Notes: generated by a model not told the origin, from the letters alone. DNA of 64,000 nt from Saururus chinensis (GCA_035235625.1 CP141140.1:46061351-46125350); one strand, 5' to 3'. Positions 1-11,632 are shown, numbered from the stretch's first letter. Numbers and translations are program-made.

Positions 1-384
1 ACCTAGAAACTAAGGTCATTTAACAAGCACAACATCATCATACATACAATACTTAAGTATTTCAAAAAATGCATTTATATAACAAAATTGACGTAAAAAA
101 TAACTACCGGCTAATTAGATAAATTACTCATTTGTGGAATCCAATGAATCATTCACATAATCAAATAAATAATTTATTCATTGAATTTGATAGATCGGAT
201 AAATTGATCATTCATAGAATCCGATAAATCAATCACATAATCAGATATATAATTCATTTACAAAATGCAGCTCATACCAAAGCAACAAAGGGCATCTTTT
301 TATCCCGAAGTCGGAATCGCGCGTTTTAAGTATTGATGGTCTCGTATCAACGAGCCCCTCGAAACTAGACCACACCTAGTTAGG
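1..384 (-). repeat. LTR fragment, family L (left part of copy L0)
   Basis: This matches the interior of the LTR copies at 34864, 39747 and 55248: the same run of short phrases (aaggtcatttaacaagc, then repeated 'gataaatcattcat' and 'gaatccgat' motifs). The copy is cut by the window edge on the left. On the right it is split by the chromovirus at 385-1998 and resumes at 1999. Family L is in minus sense, judged by the primer-binding site next to other copies. There is no coding sequence. Confidence 0.75.
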
Positions 385-540
385 TGTTGTGCATGTTCAC
401 CCAGGCTCTCTTTCCACACTTATAAGAGGGTCAACCAGAGCTTCCTATGGTAGGGCATTTGACGGGCTGTTTAGGATTACATCGCCGCATGTGATGTATT
501 CCAACGAGCCAAAGCAACCACGACATCCCATGCCGGATTA

Positions 541-1626
541 CTTCAGCCACTGCCCATTCCTGACAAGGTTTGGGAGGATATTTTGATGGATTTCATGGAG
601 GCCTTGCCCTTGGTGCAAGGCAAGCCGGTGATTCTTTTGATGGTGGATTAGTTGTCTAAGTACACACACTTTTGCCCTCTTAGACACCCCTTCACCACCA
701 AAACTATGGCTGAGCTTTATGTTTGGGAGGTTGCTAAGCTCCATGGCATGCCTTGCACTATTGTGTCCGATCGCAACAGGGTATTCATCTCTCTATTTTG
801 GCAGGAGTTCTTTGCATTGTAGGGCGCTACTCTTCACATGAGCACCGCCTAGCATCTGCAGACAGATGGCCAAATCGAGGTGGTGAACCACTGCCTAGAA
901 TAGTACCTCAGGTGCTTCGCCATGACTCAGCCTTGTCGGTGGCTCCAACTTCTTCCATGGGTAGAATGGTCATACAACACCACCTTTTACACGAGCACAT
1001 GATTCACTCCTTTTGAGTTATTGCATGGACGTCCGCCCCCGACCGTATTGTCATATGTTCCTCACAGCTCTTCAGTCACTGATGTGGATTACATGCTTCA
1101 AACACAGGACGAGGTCCTCCGTTAGCTTAAGTTGGACCTCGCTTCAGCTCAGAACGGAATGAAACAGGTATATGACAAAAAGCATGTTGATCCAAAGTTT
1201 AACGTGAGTGACTTGGTCTACATCTCAGTCCTTCCTCAGCGTCAGACCACCTTATTCCAGACGGAGCATTCCAAGCTCGCCCTACATTACCATGGGCTGT
1301 ATGTTGTTGTGGAGCGCATTGGTCCAGTGGCTTACCGTCTCGCCCTACCACCTGGCTCATTGGTCCACACAGTCTTCCATGTCTCCCAACTCCACCATTG
1401 TGTGGGTGACACCACCCGGACTACCGTTGCGCCACCTCCACCATTGATGGGACCGGCCCCTACTGCTGATCCCACACCTGCCTCAATGCATGATAAGTGT
1501 TGGGTCTGCCATTCCGACCACATTATTAGAAAGTTGCTAGTGTCGTGCCAGGGCTAGCCACTTGAGGACACCACTTGGATGTTAGAGGACGAGTTTATGG
1601 CTAGCTACCCAGCATGGTCGCCTTGA
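541..1626 (+). pseudogene. Ty3/gypsy integrase with chromodomain remnant, 7 internal stops
   Basis: One uninterrupted reading frame (starting at 541) encodes the retroviral-type integrase that would insert element cDNA. Visible parts are the LQPLPIP lead-in, the first catalytic Asp in MDFMEAL, the second in VSDRNRVF and the Glu in TDGQIEVVN. These are followed by the C-terminal GPY/F-type region (YHGLYVVVERIGPVAYRLAL) and a weak chromodomain (CQG-PLEDTTW near 1546-1590). There are no frameshifts, but in-frame stops occur at 649, 820, 850, 901, 1000, 1123 and 1555; a terminal stop lies at 1624. Compared with the second copy at 16278, several stops are C-to-T or G-to-A changes (CAG to TAG at 820 and 901; CGG to TAG at 649). 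The sequence is dead. The chromovirus assignment is from family knowledge. Confidence 0.88.
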
Positions 1627-1657
1627 GGACAATGCGAATAGTGAAAATGTGGTGGAG

Positions 1658-1998
1658 TGTTGTGCACGTTAACCCAGGCTCTCTTTCCGCTCTGTTAACC
1701 TTCAATTTGCTCGCATTATGCTACTTTATTTATTTATGCTTATGTAATAATCAATATAGCTTGGACATTATGGTAGTAAGTTGTAACAGGCCACCTAGTG
1801 TTGCCGCTGATTAGTTGGGCCCACTAGCTAGCACGATCCCCAAGGAGAGAGGCGTGCCTCACTATATGGGTCGTCTTCTTCCCTTTATGTTTTCTTTATC
1901 CTATAGAAATTAGTCTTTTCCCTCTTCTTCCTACTCTCTTCTATCTTCCTTTGCATGATTTGTGTCAGGTACCAATTGTGTCTAAACCGGGCACAACA
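1658..1998 (+). repeat. 3' LTR of the chromovirus
   Basis: It begins TGTTGTGCACG right after a purine-rich tract (GTGAAAATGTGGTGGAG, 1641-1657), the polypurine tract, and ends CCGGGCACAACA. A TATA-like CTATATGGG lies near 1861. The first 31 bases match 385-415, the surviving tip of the 5' LTR. Confidence 0.8.
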
Positions 1999-2224
1999 GT
2001 AGGTTATCTCGCACTTTTCAAGTGGGTTTTGCCCGAGTGGCACATTTCTCGATGCCATAACTTTCGTTTCCAACCTACGTTTCGTTCGTTCTTTAGTTCA
2101 TTATGCTCGTTACTTCGAACTCTAACAAAATACGTGAATTCTATCCCTTAAAACCCCCTACAACTTTATTAAAAATTACATAATTACCCCTAACCCATCG
2201 GTTTAGGCATAGTCGGAACACGAG
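1999..2224 (-). repeat. LTR family L, right part of copy L0
   Basis: This continues the repeat broken at 384: 'gtaggttatctcgcac' and the following stretch recur near 15869, 21207, 38817 and 39080. It fades out around 2224, where a CT-rich tract begins. Confidence 0.65.
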
Positions 2225-3010
2225 GTATCACACTCTTTCCTCTCTCTCCTCTTTCTCTCTCCCTCTCTACTTCTCTCTTCCCCTTCTTCCTCTTTCCCTC
2301 CCAATTGTTATATATTATATTTTTAAATTATTAAAAATAAATAAAATGAATAAAAGAAATTATATAGAGAGGAAGAGAGGGGAGAGAATTTAATTTAGAT
2401 TTTTATAAATTTTTTATTAAATCTTATATTTTAAAATTAAAAAAATTAAATTTAATACTATTAGCGACGCATAGCATAATGCATCTCTTATAACCTATGT
2501 GCTAGCTACGCATATGCATATGTGTCGCTAATAAATATACATCGCTACTACCAAAGTCATTAGCAATGTATATTGCTATGCGCCACAACTATATTTCTTC
2601 TTAATTTTTTATTCAATTGAAAATATAAGCTATAAAAAAGTTTCAAAAAATCTAAATTAAATTCTCTCTTTAGTCTCCTCTCTATATCTCCTCTCTCCCC
2701 TCTCAATCTCCCCCTCCCCTCTTTCTCTCTCCACTCAGTCTTTCTCTCTCTTTTTCTCTCTCCTCTCTCATCCTCTTTCTCTCTCGCTCTCTACCTCTCT
2801 CATCCCCGTCTCGCTATTTCGCTTTCTCTCCTTTTTATTGTATATTTATATTTTAAAATTAATAAAAAAATTAAAATAAATAAAAGAAATTATAGAGATA
2901 GAGAGGAGAGAGAGAATTTAATTTAGATTTTTTGTCAATTAAATGTATTAGCGACGATTAGAAAAATATGTCATTACTATATTTCTTATTAATTAATTTT
3001 ATTTAATTAC
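2225..3010. repeat. Fragment of GA/CT-rich CACTA-like family Y
   Basis: CT-rich tracts (2230-2305, 2660-2830) and GA tracts alternate with AT linkers and the motif ttagcgacgc / gtgtcgctaata (2461-2535). 2844-3010 aligns with 17072-17233. It breaks off sharply at 3011, where repeat X starts. No coding potential is seen. Confidence 0.6.
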
Positions 3011-3761
3011 AAAGGCCAGAAGACCCCCACTCGTGACTCTAATTAATTGTAATTAGGCCCTAAACAAATTGAGGGATCATTCCCCCAATGGTTATCAGTT
3101 TTCCCTTTCAATTCTTCTTTAGTTTCTCATTCTCGTGTTTTGTCAACACCCTAGTTGATAGGTTGAAGAGCATGTCGAACCCCTTTCAAGAACCCCTCCA
3201 ATGCCTCTCAAAGAGTTGAAGAAGCTTATTGAGCCCTTCATCAACGTGGCATCCTTACCCAATTTGACATGATTCCCCTAATTAAGTTTTTATTGATTAG
3301 GATTAATTGTTTTAATTCATAAATCCCATTAGATAATTAAATCTTCCTCATAGTTAACTTCAACAACCTCTCGACAAATCATAAGCCTATGAGGTGGTCT
3401 GTCGATGTTCAACCTTCATAGGCACATCTATAAACCAAGGGGCCTATCAAAGCTTCCCGATACTTATTTTTTTAGGCACTTCTATTAGTGACTGATCGAC
3501 TAATCAATCTATGAGATTAGGTCATCGATTAGGCTAGAGTGTACTAGACTCTGCATATCACAAGGCAATCAATTAGGCTCCCAATAGGAGTTAAACTTGT
3601 GTTTCAAACAAACTTTTGATACTTTTTTACATCTTGGGAAGCTTGACCATGATAATAAAAAAGATAGAATTATATAGAATGACCATTCAAGATTCAATAA
3701 ACTATGGATCATATTCTCTTTAGAAAGAACCTCCACATATAGCTTGGCTTGAAATAAAACT
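3011..3761. repeat. Repeat X, copy 1
   Basis: It matches 21701-22440 and 23241-23990, starting aaaggccagaag and ending cttgaaataaaact, where a CACTA-like element begins. No ORF is conserved between copies. Its origin is unknown; it is probably an old untranslated retroelement region. Confidence 0.7.
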
Positions 3762-6236
3762 CACTACAACAAAAAGTACTATTAGCTATGTTTTTATTAG
3801 CGATGCAAAGCAAAGCGTAACTAATAATTACTATTTCCGATACATTTAAAAGCATCGCAAAAAATTTAACTATTAGCGATGCTTTTTATAAATCGTCTCA
3901 AATATTGTAACCATTAGCTGTGCTTGTATAAAACGTCTCTCATAGTTGTAATATTAGCGGCAATTTTTGTAAAGCGTCACTAATAGTTATAAGTTTTAAA
4001 TTAAAAAAATAGAACTATTTCTAATGCTTTTATAAAAGCTTCACAAATATTATTAATATGAACAACGTTTTTTTAAATGTCTCTAATAGTTGTACTATTA
4101 ACGATGTTTACCAAAAAATGTCGCAAATAAAATAAATTTAATTTTTAAAAAAAATTTAAGCTTATGATTGACGCTTTGTTAAAAGCAGTGCTCGTAATAT
4201 CACTATTAGCAACAATTTTATACTAGCCGCTAATAGTCCACTATTAATAATGCTTTTAAAAAAATGTCGCTAGTATTAATACTATTAGTGACATTTTTAT
4301 AAAAGCATCATAAATAATACCACTATAAGTGATGTTTTTCAAAAAGCGTCGCTAATAGCTTTATTAAGTTATTTTATTTAATATTTATGATTTAAATATA
4401 TAATATATAATAAATAAATATTTAAAAATTTAAAAATAAACTTCTCAAATATAATATATTTTATTTAATATTATTGTTTTTATAAAATAAATAAGTAATA
4501 AAAAATATATATAATTCTCCTAATTAATTTATCCCCATATCCCCTTAGAATTAGGGCTCACGTTCATGCACGTAATTGTGTGAGAAAGAGAAAGTGGAGA
4601 AAGAGAGAGGGAAGAGTGAAGAGAGGAGAAAAAAGACGAGGGGCAAGAGAGTATTGAAAAGAGAGAAAGAGTGAAATGAGCGATCTAGAGAAGAGAGAGT
4701 GGAGAGTGAAGAGAGAATGAGAGTAGATAGAGAGAGATGAGAGGAGATAGAGTGAGATGAGAGTGAGAGTGAGAGTGAGAGAGAGAGAGAGAAATAGGGT
4801 AGAGAGAGGAGAGAGAAGAGAGAAAGAAGAGAGAGAGGAGAGAGAGATCAAAGAGAATGAAGATCAGAAAAGAGAAAGAGTCGAGGGAGAGAGAAGAGTG
4901 AGAAAGAAAGAAGAGAGAGGAGAGAGGAGGAAGAAATTCATTTATATTTTTAAATTTTTTTAATTCTTTATATTATGATATTTTAAAAATAAAAATTTTA
5001 AAGTAAAATATATTAATGTTCGTAAATTACATTGCTAATATATTTTATTTAAATCTATTATTGATTTTAAAATATAATTTATAATAAAAGAGTGAGAGTG
5101 AAGAGAGAGGGCAGAGAGAGAAAAGAAGAAGAGAGAGTGCATAGAGAGAGAGGAGAGGAGAGAGAAGAGAGGAGAGAGGAGCGAGAGGGTAGAGAGAGAA
5201 TGAAGGGGAAAAAATAATTTATATTTTTTGGAATTTTTTATTATATTATTATATTTTAAAAATAAAAAATTAAAATAAAATATATTATTGACGTTTAGTA
5301 CATTGCATCACTACTACCTTTAGTATTTGCGATGCATATGCATATGCGTTGCTACTACCTATAATACTAGTAACGCAATTTCACAAGCATAACTATATAT
5401 TTTATTTAAATTTTTTTATTAATTTTAAAATATAACATAATAAAAGAGATAGAGAGAGTGAAGAGAGAGAAGAGAAGAAGAGAGAGAAGAGAAGAGAGAA
5501 GAGAGAAGAGAGAAGAAGAGAGAAGAGAGAGGAAGAGAAATATTGAAGAGAGAGAGAGAAGAGGAGCTAGAGAGAGAAGAGAGAGGAGAGAGAGTAGAGA
5601 GAGAGCGAAGAGGAGAGAAGAGAGAGAGAGATGAGTGAGAGAGAGGAGAAGAGGGGGAAGAAATAAATTCTTATTTTTTAGGATTTTATTATATTATTAT
5701 ATTTTAAAAATAATAAAAAATTAAAATAAAATATATTAGTGAGACTTATTAAATTCACATGCGTATTTATTGCTACTAACTAGGATACTAATAACGCAAT
5801 TTCACAAGCGTGGCTAATATATTTTATTTAAATTTTTTTATTAATTTTAAAATTAAATTTATAATAAAAGAGAGAGTGTATGTTGAAAGGGTAGAGAGAG
5901 AAGAGAAAGAGGAAAGAGAGTACGTACATAGAGAGAGTGAGAGAGGAAAGAGAGGGTAGAGAGATAGTGAAGAGAGGGAGAGTGAAGATAAGAAGAGAGG
6001 AGAGGGAGAGTGTGCAGAGAGAGAGGAGAGGAGAGAGAGTGTAGAGAGATAATAGAGAGAGAAGAGAAGAAGAGAGAGGAGAGAGTGTGCATAGAGAGAG
6101 AGGAGAGAGGGTAGAGAGATAAGAGAGAAAGAGAGAGGGGAGAGAGAGTGCTTAGAGAGAGAGGGTAGAGAGAGATGAGAGAGAGAGGAGAGAGGAGAGA
6201 GGGAGAGGCTAGAGAGAGAGTGAAGAGAGAGATGGG
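3762..6236. mobile_element. Non-autonomous CACTA-like element Y1 with GA-tract modules
   Basis: The left end CACTACAACAAAAAG is the kind of terminal repeat found in plant CACTA (EnSpm) transposons. About 600 bp of subterminal motifs follow, alternating between strands (ctattagcgacgc and aaaagcgtcgctaatag). The inner part is four modules of GA-rich tract plus AT-rich linker (GA tracts about 4570-4935, 5090-5205, 5446-5660, 5866-6235). No transposase ORF exists, and long ORFs in the GA tracts are low-complexity artefacts. No right terminus is visible; the right side was probably lost in a deletion that kept GA-rich sequence at the joint. Confidence 0.65.
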
Positions 6237-7656
6237 GCTGCCAGCCATTGTTACTTCTTCCCTTTGTCAACATGCCAAGAGAGAGGGAGGGAGAAAAGGG
6301 GGAACGTGATGGGAGAGATAGGGAGAGAAAGGGGAAGTACTTAGGGCTTCCCCCTCTTTCTTATTCTTTTTATACTCTTTCTATCCAGATTGACTATAAG
6401 ATACAATACATTGGGAGTGGACTCTGTCTCTTTAAGCATATGGAAGCCCGAGCCCCTGCACGTGACCATGCTCACAATAGGGTCGACCTCTTACTAACCC
6501 GATATCTAACCATGAACACGCATCCTATGATTATGCCTCACAAAGTGAATATGCACACCCTAGTCACATGCCTAATGTGCATGTACATTAGATGTAGGTC
6601 CTACAAGAATATGTGTCATGATGGTTCCTGTAGGGTTGGCACAACCACCCTCTCTATACTTAGACCCTGTGGCCCATACTGACTCACTTGAACCGCAAAG
6701 AAGGGTGGACCATATGGGCCCGAGCCCATACAATGGTCCAACAATAACATAGTACATTCCTTACAAGGATATATAGTTTGCAGGTAAGGACAAATGTTAA
6801 GATTGAAGAGCTAGCATGGCCGATCAATAACGAGTACGTTTGTACATTTATTAAAAAATCGGATATTTATATCATTGTTTAATGTAATGCATATTTAAAA
6901 TACAAATTTGGGAATAAGAAACTTGATTCCCAAAGGGATACGAGAAGGAAAATGTTCTTTGCAGCTAAAACTTACATTAAATAAAGGGTTCCCATGGAAT
7001 TGTTTTCCTTAAAAGGTCTTCACAGTAGAACAGAAGAGTGATTGATCAGATAAGGATAACGAGAACTAAATTAAGTGCCATAATGCACAAGAAACTGATG
7101 CAGCATCCAAGTTAGAACAAACCTGTCTTCATGTGAGGCAGCCACGTAAAGGAGCATAACATAGTGAGACATGAAGCACGTTTTAAACAAAGAGGCTGAT
7201 TACATTATTTGATGCATTTTTGGAAGCAATTCATACGAGCAAGAATGGAGGCGCATAATGCATAAAAAATTAAAAGAAATTAGAGATAAAATCCGCATAG
7301 AAGAATGGTCTTCCTTGTATGCTATAATTACAATCCATGCATCGAATATCATAATGATAATAAATTACAAAAAAATTATATCGAGAAGTGTGTGGTATGA
7401 ATGGACCACAAAATATTCAAGAAATTATACTCTTGTAGGATATCATTTCATAAAGAATTTTTTTATGATACCAATAATATACGAATCTAAGTTTGGAAGT
7501 GTATGATATACCCTTGTAAAATTAAAAACAACAAAAAAAACATTGCCCATGACATATAAACTTCGAGTATTAGGTTAATACGTGACAACTAAGAGAATCT
7601 CATTGAAGTATGATGTCAAAGTAGAGGCTTTTAAAAAAATACTCTCAAATCACATG
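6237..7656. other. Duplicated intergenic DNA, no gene seen
   Basis: This is colinear with 27291-28709. The part from about 7130 also matches segment C from about 57098. ORFs here (for example 6248-6682 and 7258-7506) do not keep their frame between copies. I see no gene. Confidence 0.6.
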
Positions 7657-7704
7657 CTCCCTCCATCCTACATTAATACCTCCATTAACGTGAGATGGAG
7701 ATAG
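7657..7704. mobile_element. Stowaway-like foldback remnant, copy A
   Basis: CTCCCTCCATCC...GAGATGGAGATAG forms a short hairpin. CTCCCTCC is the usual Stowaway MITE end. It lies at the same place in segments B and C, so it predates the duplications. The right arm of this copy has mutated (GGGAG to GATAG). Confidence 0.55.
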
Positions 7705-9450
7705 TATCAATTTAATATATAAAGGGGCTTTATAAAAAATATGAAGGCATTATTATAATTTTTTTTGTAAAAATCTATAGACACTCTTTGCGCCTTCTAA
7801 ATAGTATGATATAGGAAAGTGTAATAATTACATATATCATAGAAATATAGGGAGCTGTCATCTTTAAATTTGGGGCTTGTTCTCATATCTCCTGAGTTAC
7901 CTGCAGTGACCCTGGAGCCGTAGATATAAATACTAAAAAACATCACTATTGATCTCTAGTTTATCAATTCAATGGGGGAGATGTCAGAAGGTTTTTAAAA
8001 AAAAAAAAGAGCCTCTCATATTTAAGTTCAAAATTTACAGTTGGATTATGATTTTATGTGAAATGGGTTTCATATAGAAAAGCTAAACCCTTTTTGGGCA
8101 CCATTTCATTCCACATGGTATCCACGTACATGGGCCTCGTAAGACCGTCGTCAATTCTTTCAGTTCGATCATTTCACGTGGAGGAAATGAAAATTTCCAA
8201 AGACATGAGACAATCTCTAGTAAGATTGCCGAATATGGCAGCTTAATGTAGCTGAAAAGGAAATGAACAAAAAATTGTGGTCCTCATATCTAGAACTCCT
8301 CCAATGGAAAAAAAAATCGTAAAATAGTGACGTAATGAAAGCTGGAAATTGGCAAATCAACATCAACTGATCTGAACAGATCGTTGTTTCGACAGCCAAA
8401 ATTGACCTCTTAAGTCCATGGTCGTGACAAGTGACCCTTGTTAATCACCAACAATCCAGTCCGACTCACCGAGTTATACGCATCAGAGTCCACCCCACTC
8501 CCTGGCGTTTGAGCAGGCGGCAGCAAGGCCGGGACCTAAGGCAGATGGGATGGGACAGGAGGCAGTGCAGTAATCTTCAGAGGCAGCGGGGAGGGAGGGG
8601 AAAAAAGACAGGTATAAATGTCAAGAATATTCTCATCTTTCAGAAAAATAATAAAAATTATTAAATATTTATATCTATATTATTATTAAAGTAAAAAATG
8701 GTAAATATTTTTGTCGTATAAGTTCCCCTAATACACTGAAATTATTATTTATGGGCTCTGATTTATGAACCTGGTAAAATTGCTAAACTTGAAGTTTGAC
8801 TCTAAATCTCTCTAGAGTGAAGTACATATATTTTGCACCTGCATTTTCACTAGTAAGGTTTGAAAGGTAAAGCGCATTCCTTCCATACATGAATTACAAA
8901 ATGAGTATGCTGGTAACTTTGTCTGTTCTATCTAATTCATCAACCACTTATATGTTTGTGTTTAGTAAAATACATACATATAATACAAATTAGGAATAGC
9001 AAATGGGAAGGGGAAGTTTAATTTGTAGGTACAAGTGTAGGGCTTGTTTGGAAGCTATTTATGATGGAAAAGAAATGGCATCCGTGAAGCCTTTATCTTT
9101 TAGGAAATTAAATGATAAGATACCTTTCTTGTATAACCCTCCTTATTAGGAGGTTGCACTAAGAAAGGCACTTTCAGGCTTCCCCACGTAGAGAAGGCGG
9201 ACATATAATGGTAAAAAATTTTCTTACCGCCTTTCTGTAGGGGGTAAAGTTTCTACCGTCTCTAATTAGAAAGCCGGACATATAATGCACAAGAAACTGA
9301 TACAGCATCTTAGATAGAATAAACCTCACTTAACAGCTTGAGTAAAGGAGACTACTACATAAGTGGCACAGTAACCATGCAAGACGCTTCAAGCAGAGTG
9401 GATCATTATTATATTATCGGTTGCAAAGCAACTAGCTAGTTGCATGCACG
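7705..9450. other. 3' flank of glycine-rich gene A, no gene seen
   Basis: This is duplicated in B (28758-30515) and, to about 9135, in C (58043-59860). A moderately GC-rich patch (8480-8600) recurs in all three. No ORF is maintained across copies. Confidence 0.55.
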
Positions 9451-9451
9451 A

Positions 9452-9457
9452 TTTATT
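9452..9457 (-). promoter_or_regulatory. Poly(A) signal AATAAA of glycine-rich gene A
   Basis: AATAAA on the minus strand, about 65 nt after the stop codon. The same signal is kept downstream of the paralogue at 30516. Confidence 0.55.
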
Positions 9458-9521
9458 TTTACGTAGGAAACATAAGCTGTGCTGCGTTAGATACATAATT
9501 AGCCATAGCGAGCTGCGGTCC

Positions 9522-10062
9522 CTAGTTTTGAGGCTTGTTCTCTGCTGCTACTAGAGCAGCCTCCTCTGCAGCGGTGCAGCACCTGCAACGACCATAGTAG
9601 TAGCCACAGCACCGGCAACCACCACCCCTTCCATGACCGCCGCCATATCCCCCCCCATATCCACCACGGCCCCCGCCATATCCACCGCCATAGCCACCAC
9701 CACCGCCCCGTCCATATCCTCCACCATAGCCGCCACCACCTCCGTATCCTCCTCCATAACCGCCACCGTAACTGTCTTGGTGGTCCTCCACTTCTGATGT
9801 TTCACCTATAACCATAAATGCTTCTTAATAAGTAATTGTTTATTATAAGATTTTTGCTAAGAAGATAAAAATAGCTGGGATTTAATATGCACTCATTGTT
9901 ATAGGACTAAATTGTTAATTAGAAGAAAAACTTTGTATTATTTCTTTCACCTTGAAGCTCTTTCCCAGAAGTCTCAGCAAGGTCTCTTGCTGCTACTTCA
10001 GATGAAATTGCAAGGATAACAGCCAGGAGAAGACCCAAAGCGAGAACAATCTTCAAAGCCAT
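9522..10062 (-). CDS. Class II glycine-rich secreted protein A (2 exons)
   Basis: Exon 1 is 10062-9951 and exon 2 is 9805-9522, split by a 145-bp GT-AG intron in phase 1; together they encode 131 residues. Residues 1-25 are a clear signal peptide (hydrophobic core, cut after SEVAA). Residues 26-50 are acidic and include RDLAETS. Residues 51-100 are GGGY/GGYGR repeats. CRCC at 101-104 and 111-114 form a six-cysteine end, followed by an Ala/Glu tail ending in KPQN. The signal peptide with SSEVAARDLAET and the Cys-rich end match the plant class II glycine-rich protein family (Pfam 'GRP'). Members such as Arabidopsis GRP3 act in the cell wall, and GRP3 binds wall-associated kinase. That role here is inference. 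The start is fixed by the signal peptide and a TATA box 70 nt upstream. Codons are intact. Confidence 0.92.
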
Positions 10063-10130
10063 ATTTTCTTCCAATGAAGACTAGGAGTATGTAAGGGGAA
10101 GGATGAGGGAATTGCGAGACCCAGTGGACG

Positions 10131-10140
10131 TATTTATAGA
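10131..10140 (-). promoter_or_regulatory. TATA box of glycine-rich gene A
   Basis: TCTATAAATA on the minus strand, about 70 nt before the ATG and identical in gene B (31226-31235). Transcription would start near 10105. Confidence 0.7.
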
Positions 10141-10796
10141 TGCATTGAGGGCATCTAAAGGGATAAGCAGTGGTGCAATTCTAAAAAAGATGCACAAGAT
10201 AGGGATGATTAGGTGTTCAATGACGCACTACAGTGTCAATTATCATTCAAGTGTCAACCAGTCCAAAAAGATTCTTGGCAGTTAGACCACATTCACTTCC
10301 TAATAGCGATCACATATAATTAATAATTGTCACAATGTGTTGTGGACCACTTCACCACCGTGATGTTAACAGTAGCTAAAGAAAAATATTTTTCTGCCCA
10401 CTGCTCTAATCAGATTCCGTGACCAGCCCATGTCTCTGAACATGGTACATAAGATGGTAGTTGCACGTGGATAAAGAACTGCCCTGTACTACGTTCGGAG
10501 CCCCATATAGCCGGTCATTGGTGATGGAGCCCAGTCAGACTTAAACGTGGAGTTAATATGAAGGATGTAATTACAGTGGAACGATACGTTGAATATGCCT
10601 TTAATGATTTCTGATTTAATAGAACACGGTTCAGTTTGAGAGTGCAGGTTGATTAATTTCCTATCCTGGTGAATGAGACACACTTGATTTTCATTTATTC
10701 ATAACAGAGATCTTTCTTCGTCATCATCCAAGTGATATTTTTATTTTAAAGGTGGCTATGCAACTTGTCAACGAAATCTGATTCATTGGATAGAGT

Positions 10797-11056
10797 CTAT
10801 CAAATGAAGGGACCATCTGTCATGTCGGCTCTCTTGATAAGTCCAAAAATTGCAGTCATCGTGGTCGGAGTAAATCCACTTAACCCATAATGATTGCTTA
10901 TCAAATAAGTTCTTCCAACATTGTTTAGCAAGGCCGATACAACATCTCCGAGAGATGCTACGTAAGGTAAAGACTTCGCTCTTGCTCAGGAAAACAGACT
11001 AAATCCTCGCGAAACTTCCTGTTGGCATTAGAGTCTGATGAGAGGAATTTAGCCAT
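10797..11056 (-). pseudogene. LINE-like reverse transcriptase C-terminal remnant, copy A
   Basis: This is homologous to the open frame at 31384-31713 but frameshifted (an extra base near 10970) and lacking the bases before the ATG. See copy B for the basis of the call. It lies upstream of glycine-rich gene A on the same strand. Confidence 0.35.
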
Positions 11057-11122
11057 GTGTAATATTGACAAGCAAGAGAAAGTGAAGGGTTAAAGTACAT
11101 ATTCACACTAGAGAGTAGAGGT

Positions 11123-11158
11123 GGTAACAGGACTGGTAACAGGACTGGTAACAGGACC
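11123..11158. repeat. 12-bp tandem triplication
   Basis: Three head-to-tail units of ggtaacaggact (the last ends in c). Segments B and C carry a single unit here, so this is private to copy A. Confidence 0.85.
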
Positions 11159-11324
11159 GGCTCGGCCTACGTCGGGCACATTGGGTGAGGGCAGTGCCTG
11201 GCCTGAGCGGGTCACGGCTGAGGCCCATATGAAGGGCCGGGTAGGGCCAACCCTTTCCTTGAGCGAATTGGCCCAACACAGCCCACAGGCTCGCCCGTGG
11301 CCCTTTTTGAATTTAAAAATAATT

Positions 11325-11565
11325 ATATATATATAGAGAGAAAGAGACACGTTTGTATGAGCATGAGCTCATATAAACTTACATGAGCCCAGGCTCTATA
11401 GGCAATCGGATTTACATCCGGTGGCTCATAATACTCATGGGTTAAACTTATTGGTTAAACCCATGAGTATTATGGGCCGCCGGATGTAAATCCGATGGCC
11501 CATAGAGCCTGGGCTCACGTAGGTTTATATGAACCCGGGCTCATATAAACTTTTTCCATATATAT
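11325..11565. mobile_element. Foldback (hairpin) element private to segment A
   Basis: A long inverted repeat: the arm 11369-11446 pairs with 11455-11531 at roughly 90% identity by eye. Both arms contain gagcccaggctctat and atcggatttacatcc. Each outer end carries a further 28-bp near-palindrome (gtttgtatgagcatgagctc... and gtttatatgaacccgggctc...). Segments B (31915-31945) and C (61757-61790) read through without it. It looks like a MITE or foldback insertion. Confidence 0.75.
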
Positions 11566-11632
11566 ATTATAAATTTAATTTTTTTTAAAATCTTTAGAAA
11601 GTGGGAATTATATTACTATAATGTGAGAACAT

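Larger units (their letters stand above)
385..1998 (+). mobile_element. Decayed, internally deleted Ty3/gypsy chromovirus
   Basis: The element starts TGTTGTGC (385) and ends GCACAACA (1998), perfect 8-bp inverted termini. The host LTR reads on across it: '...gaaactagaccacaccta' on the left and 'gtaggttatctcgcac' on the right, as in uninterrupted copies. The flanks ttagg (380-384) and gtagg (1999-2003) are probably a 5-bp target duplication with one mutation. Only about 31 bp of the 5' LTR remain (385-415) before a jump into the end of pol. Gag, protease, reverse transcriptase and RNase H are missing. Integrase and a complete 341-bp 3' LTR remain. The clade rests on the chromodomain-like tail of the integrase. 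Confidence 0.85.

Noticed and set aside
3762..6236. Possible CRISPR-like or clustered repeat array from the recurring gcgtcgctaatag motifs
   Set aside because: Spacing is irregular, the motifs occur on both strands, and they lie at CACTA-like ends in a plant genome.
4564..6273. Long ORFs rich in Leu/Ser (minus) or Arg/Glu (plus)
   Set aside because: They are translations of GA/CT tracts, not kept in frame between duplicate copies, and low complexity. The same applies to 12793-13539, 17297-17593 and 24774-26578.
7258..7506. 82-codon ORF with a partner at 28310-28543
   Set aside because: The two translations diverge after about 50 codons through indels, so the frame is not under selection.
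11108..11350. ORFs with VTGLVTG/TSPVTSPV repeats
   Set aside because: Product of the 12-bp triplication, absent from segments B and C.
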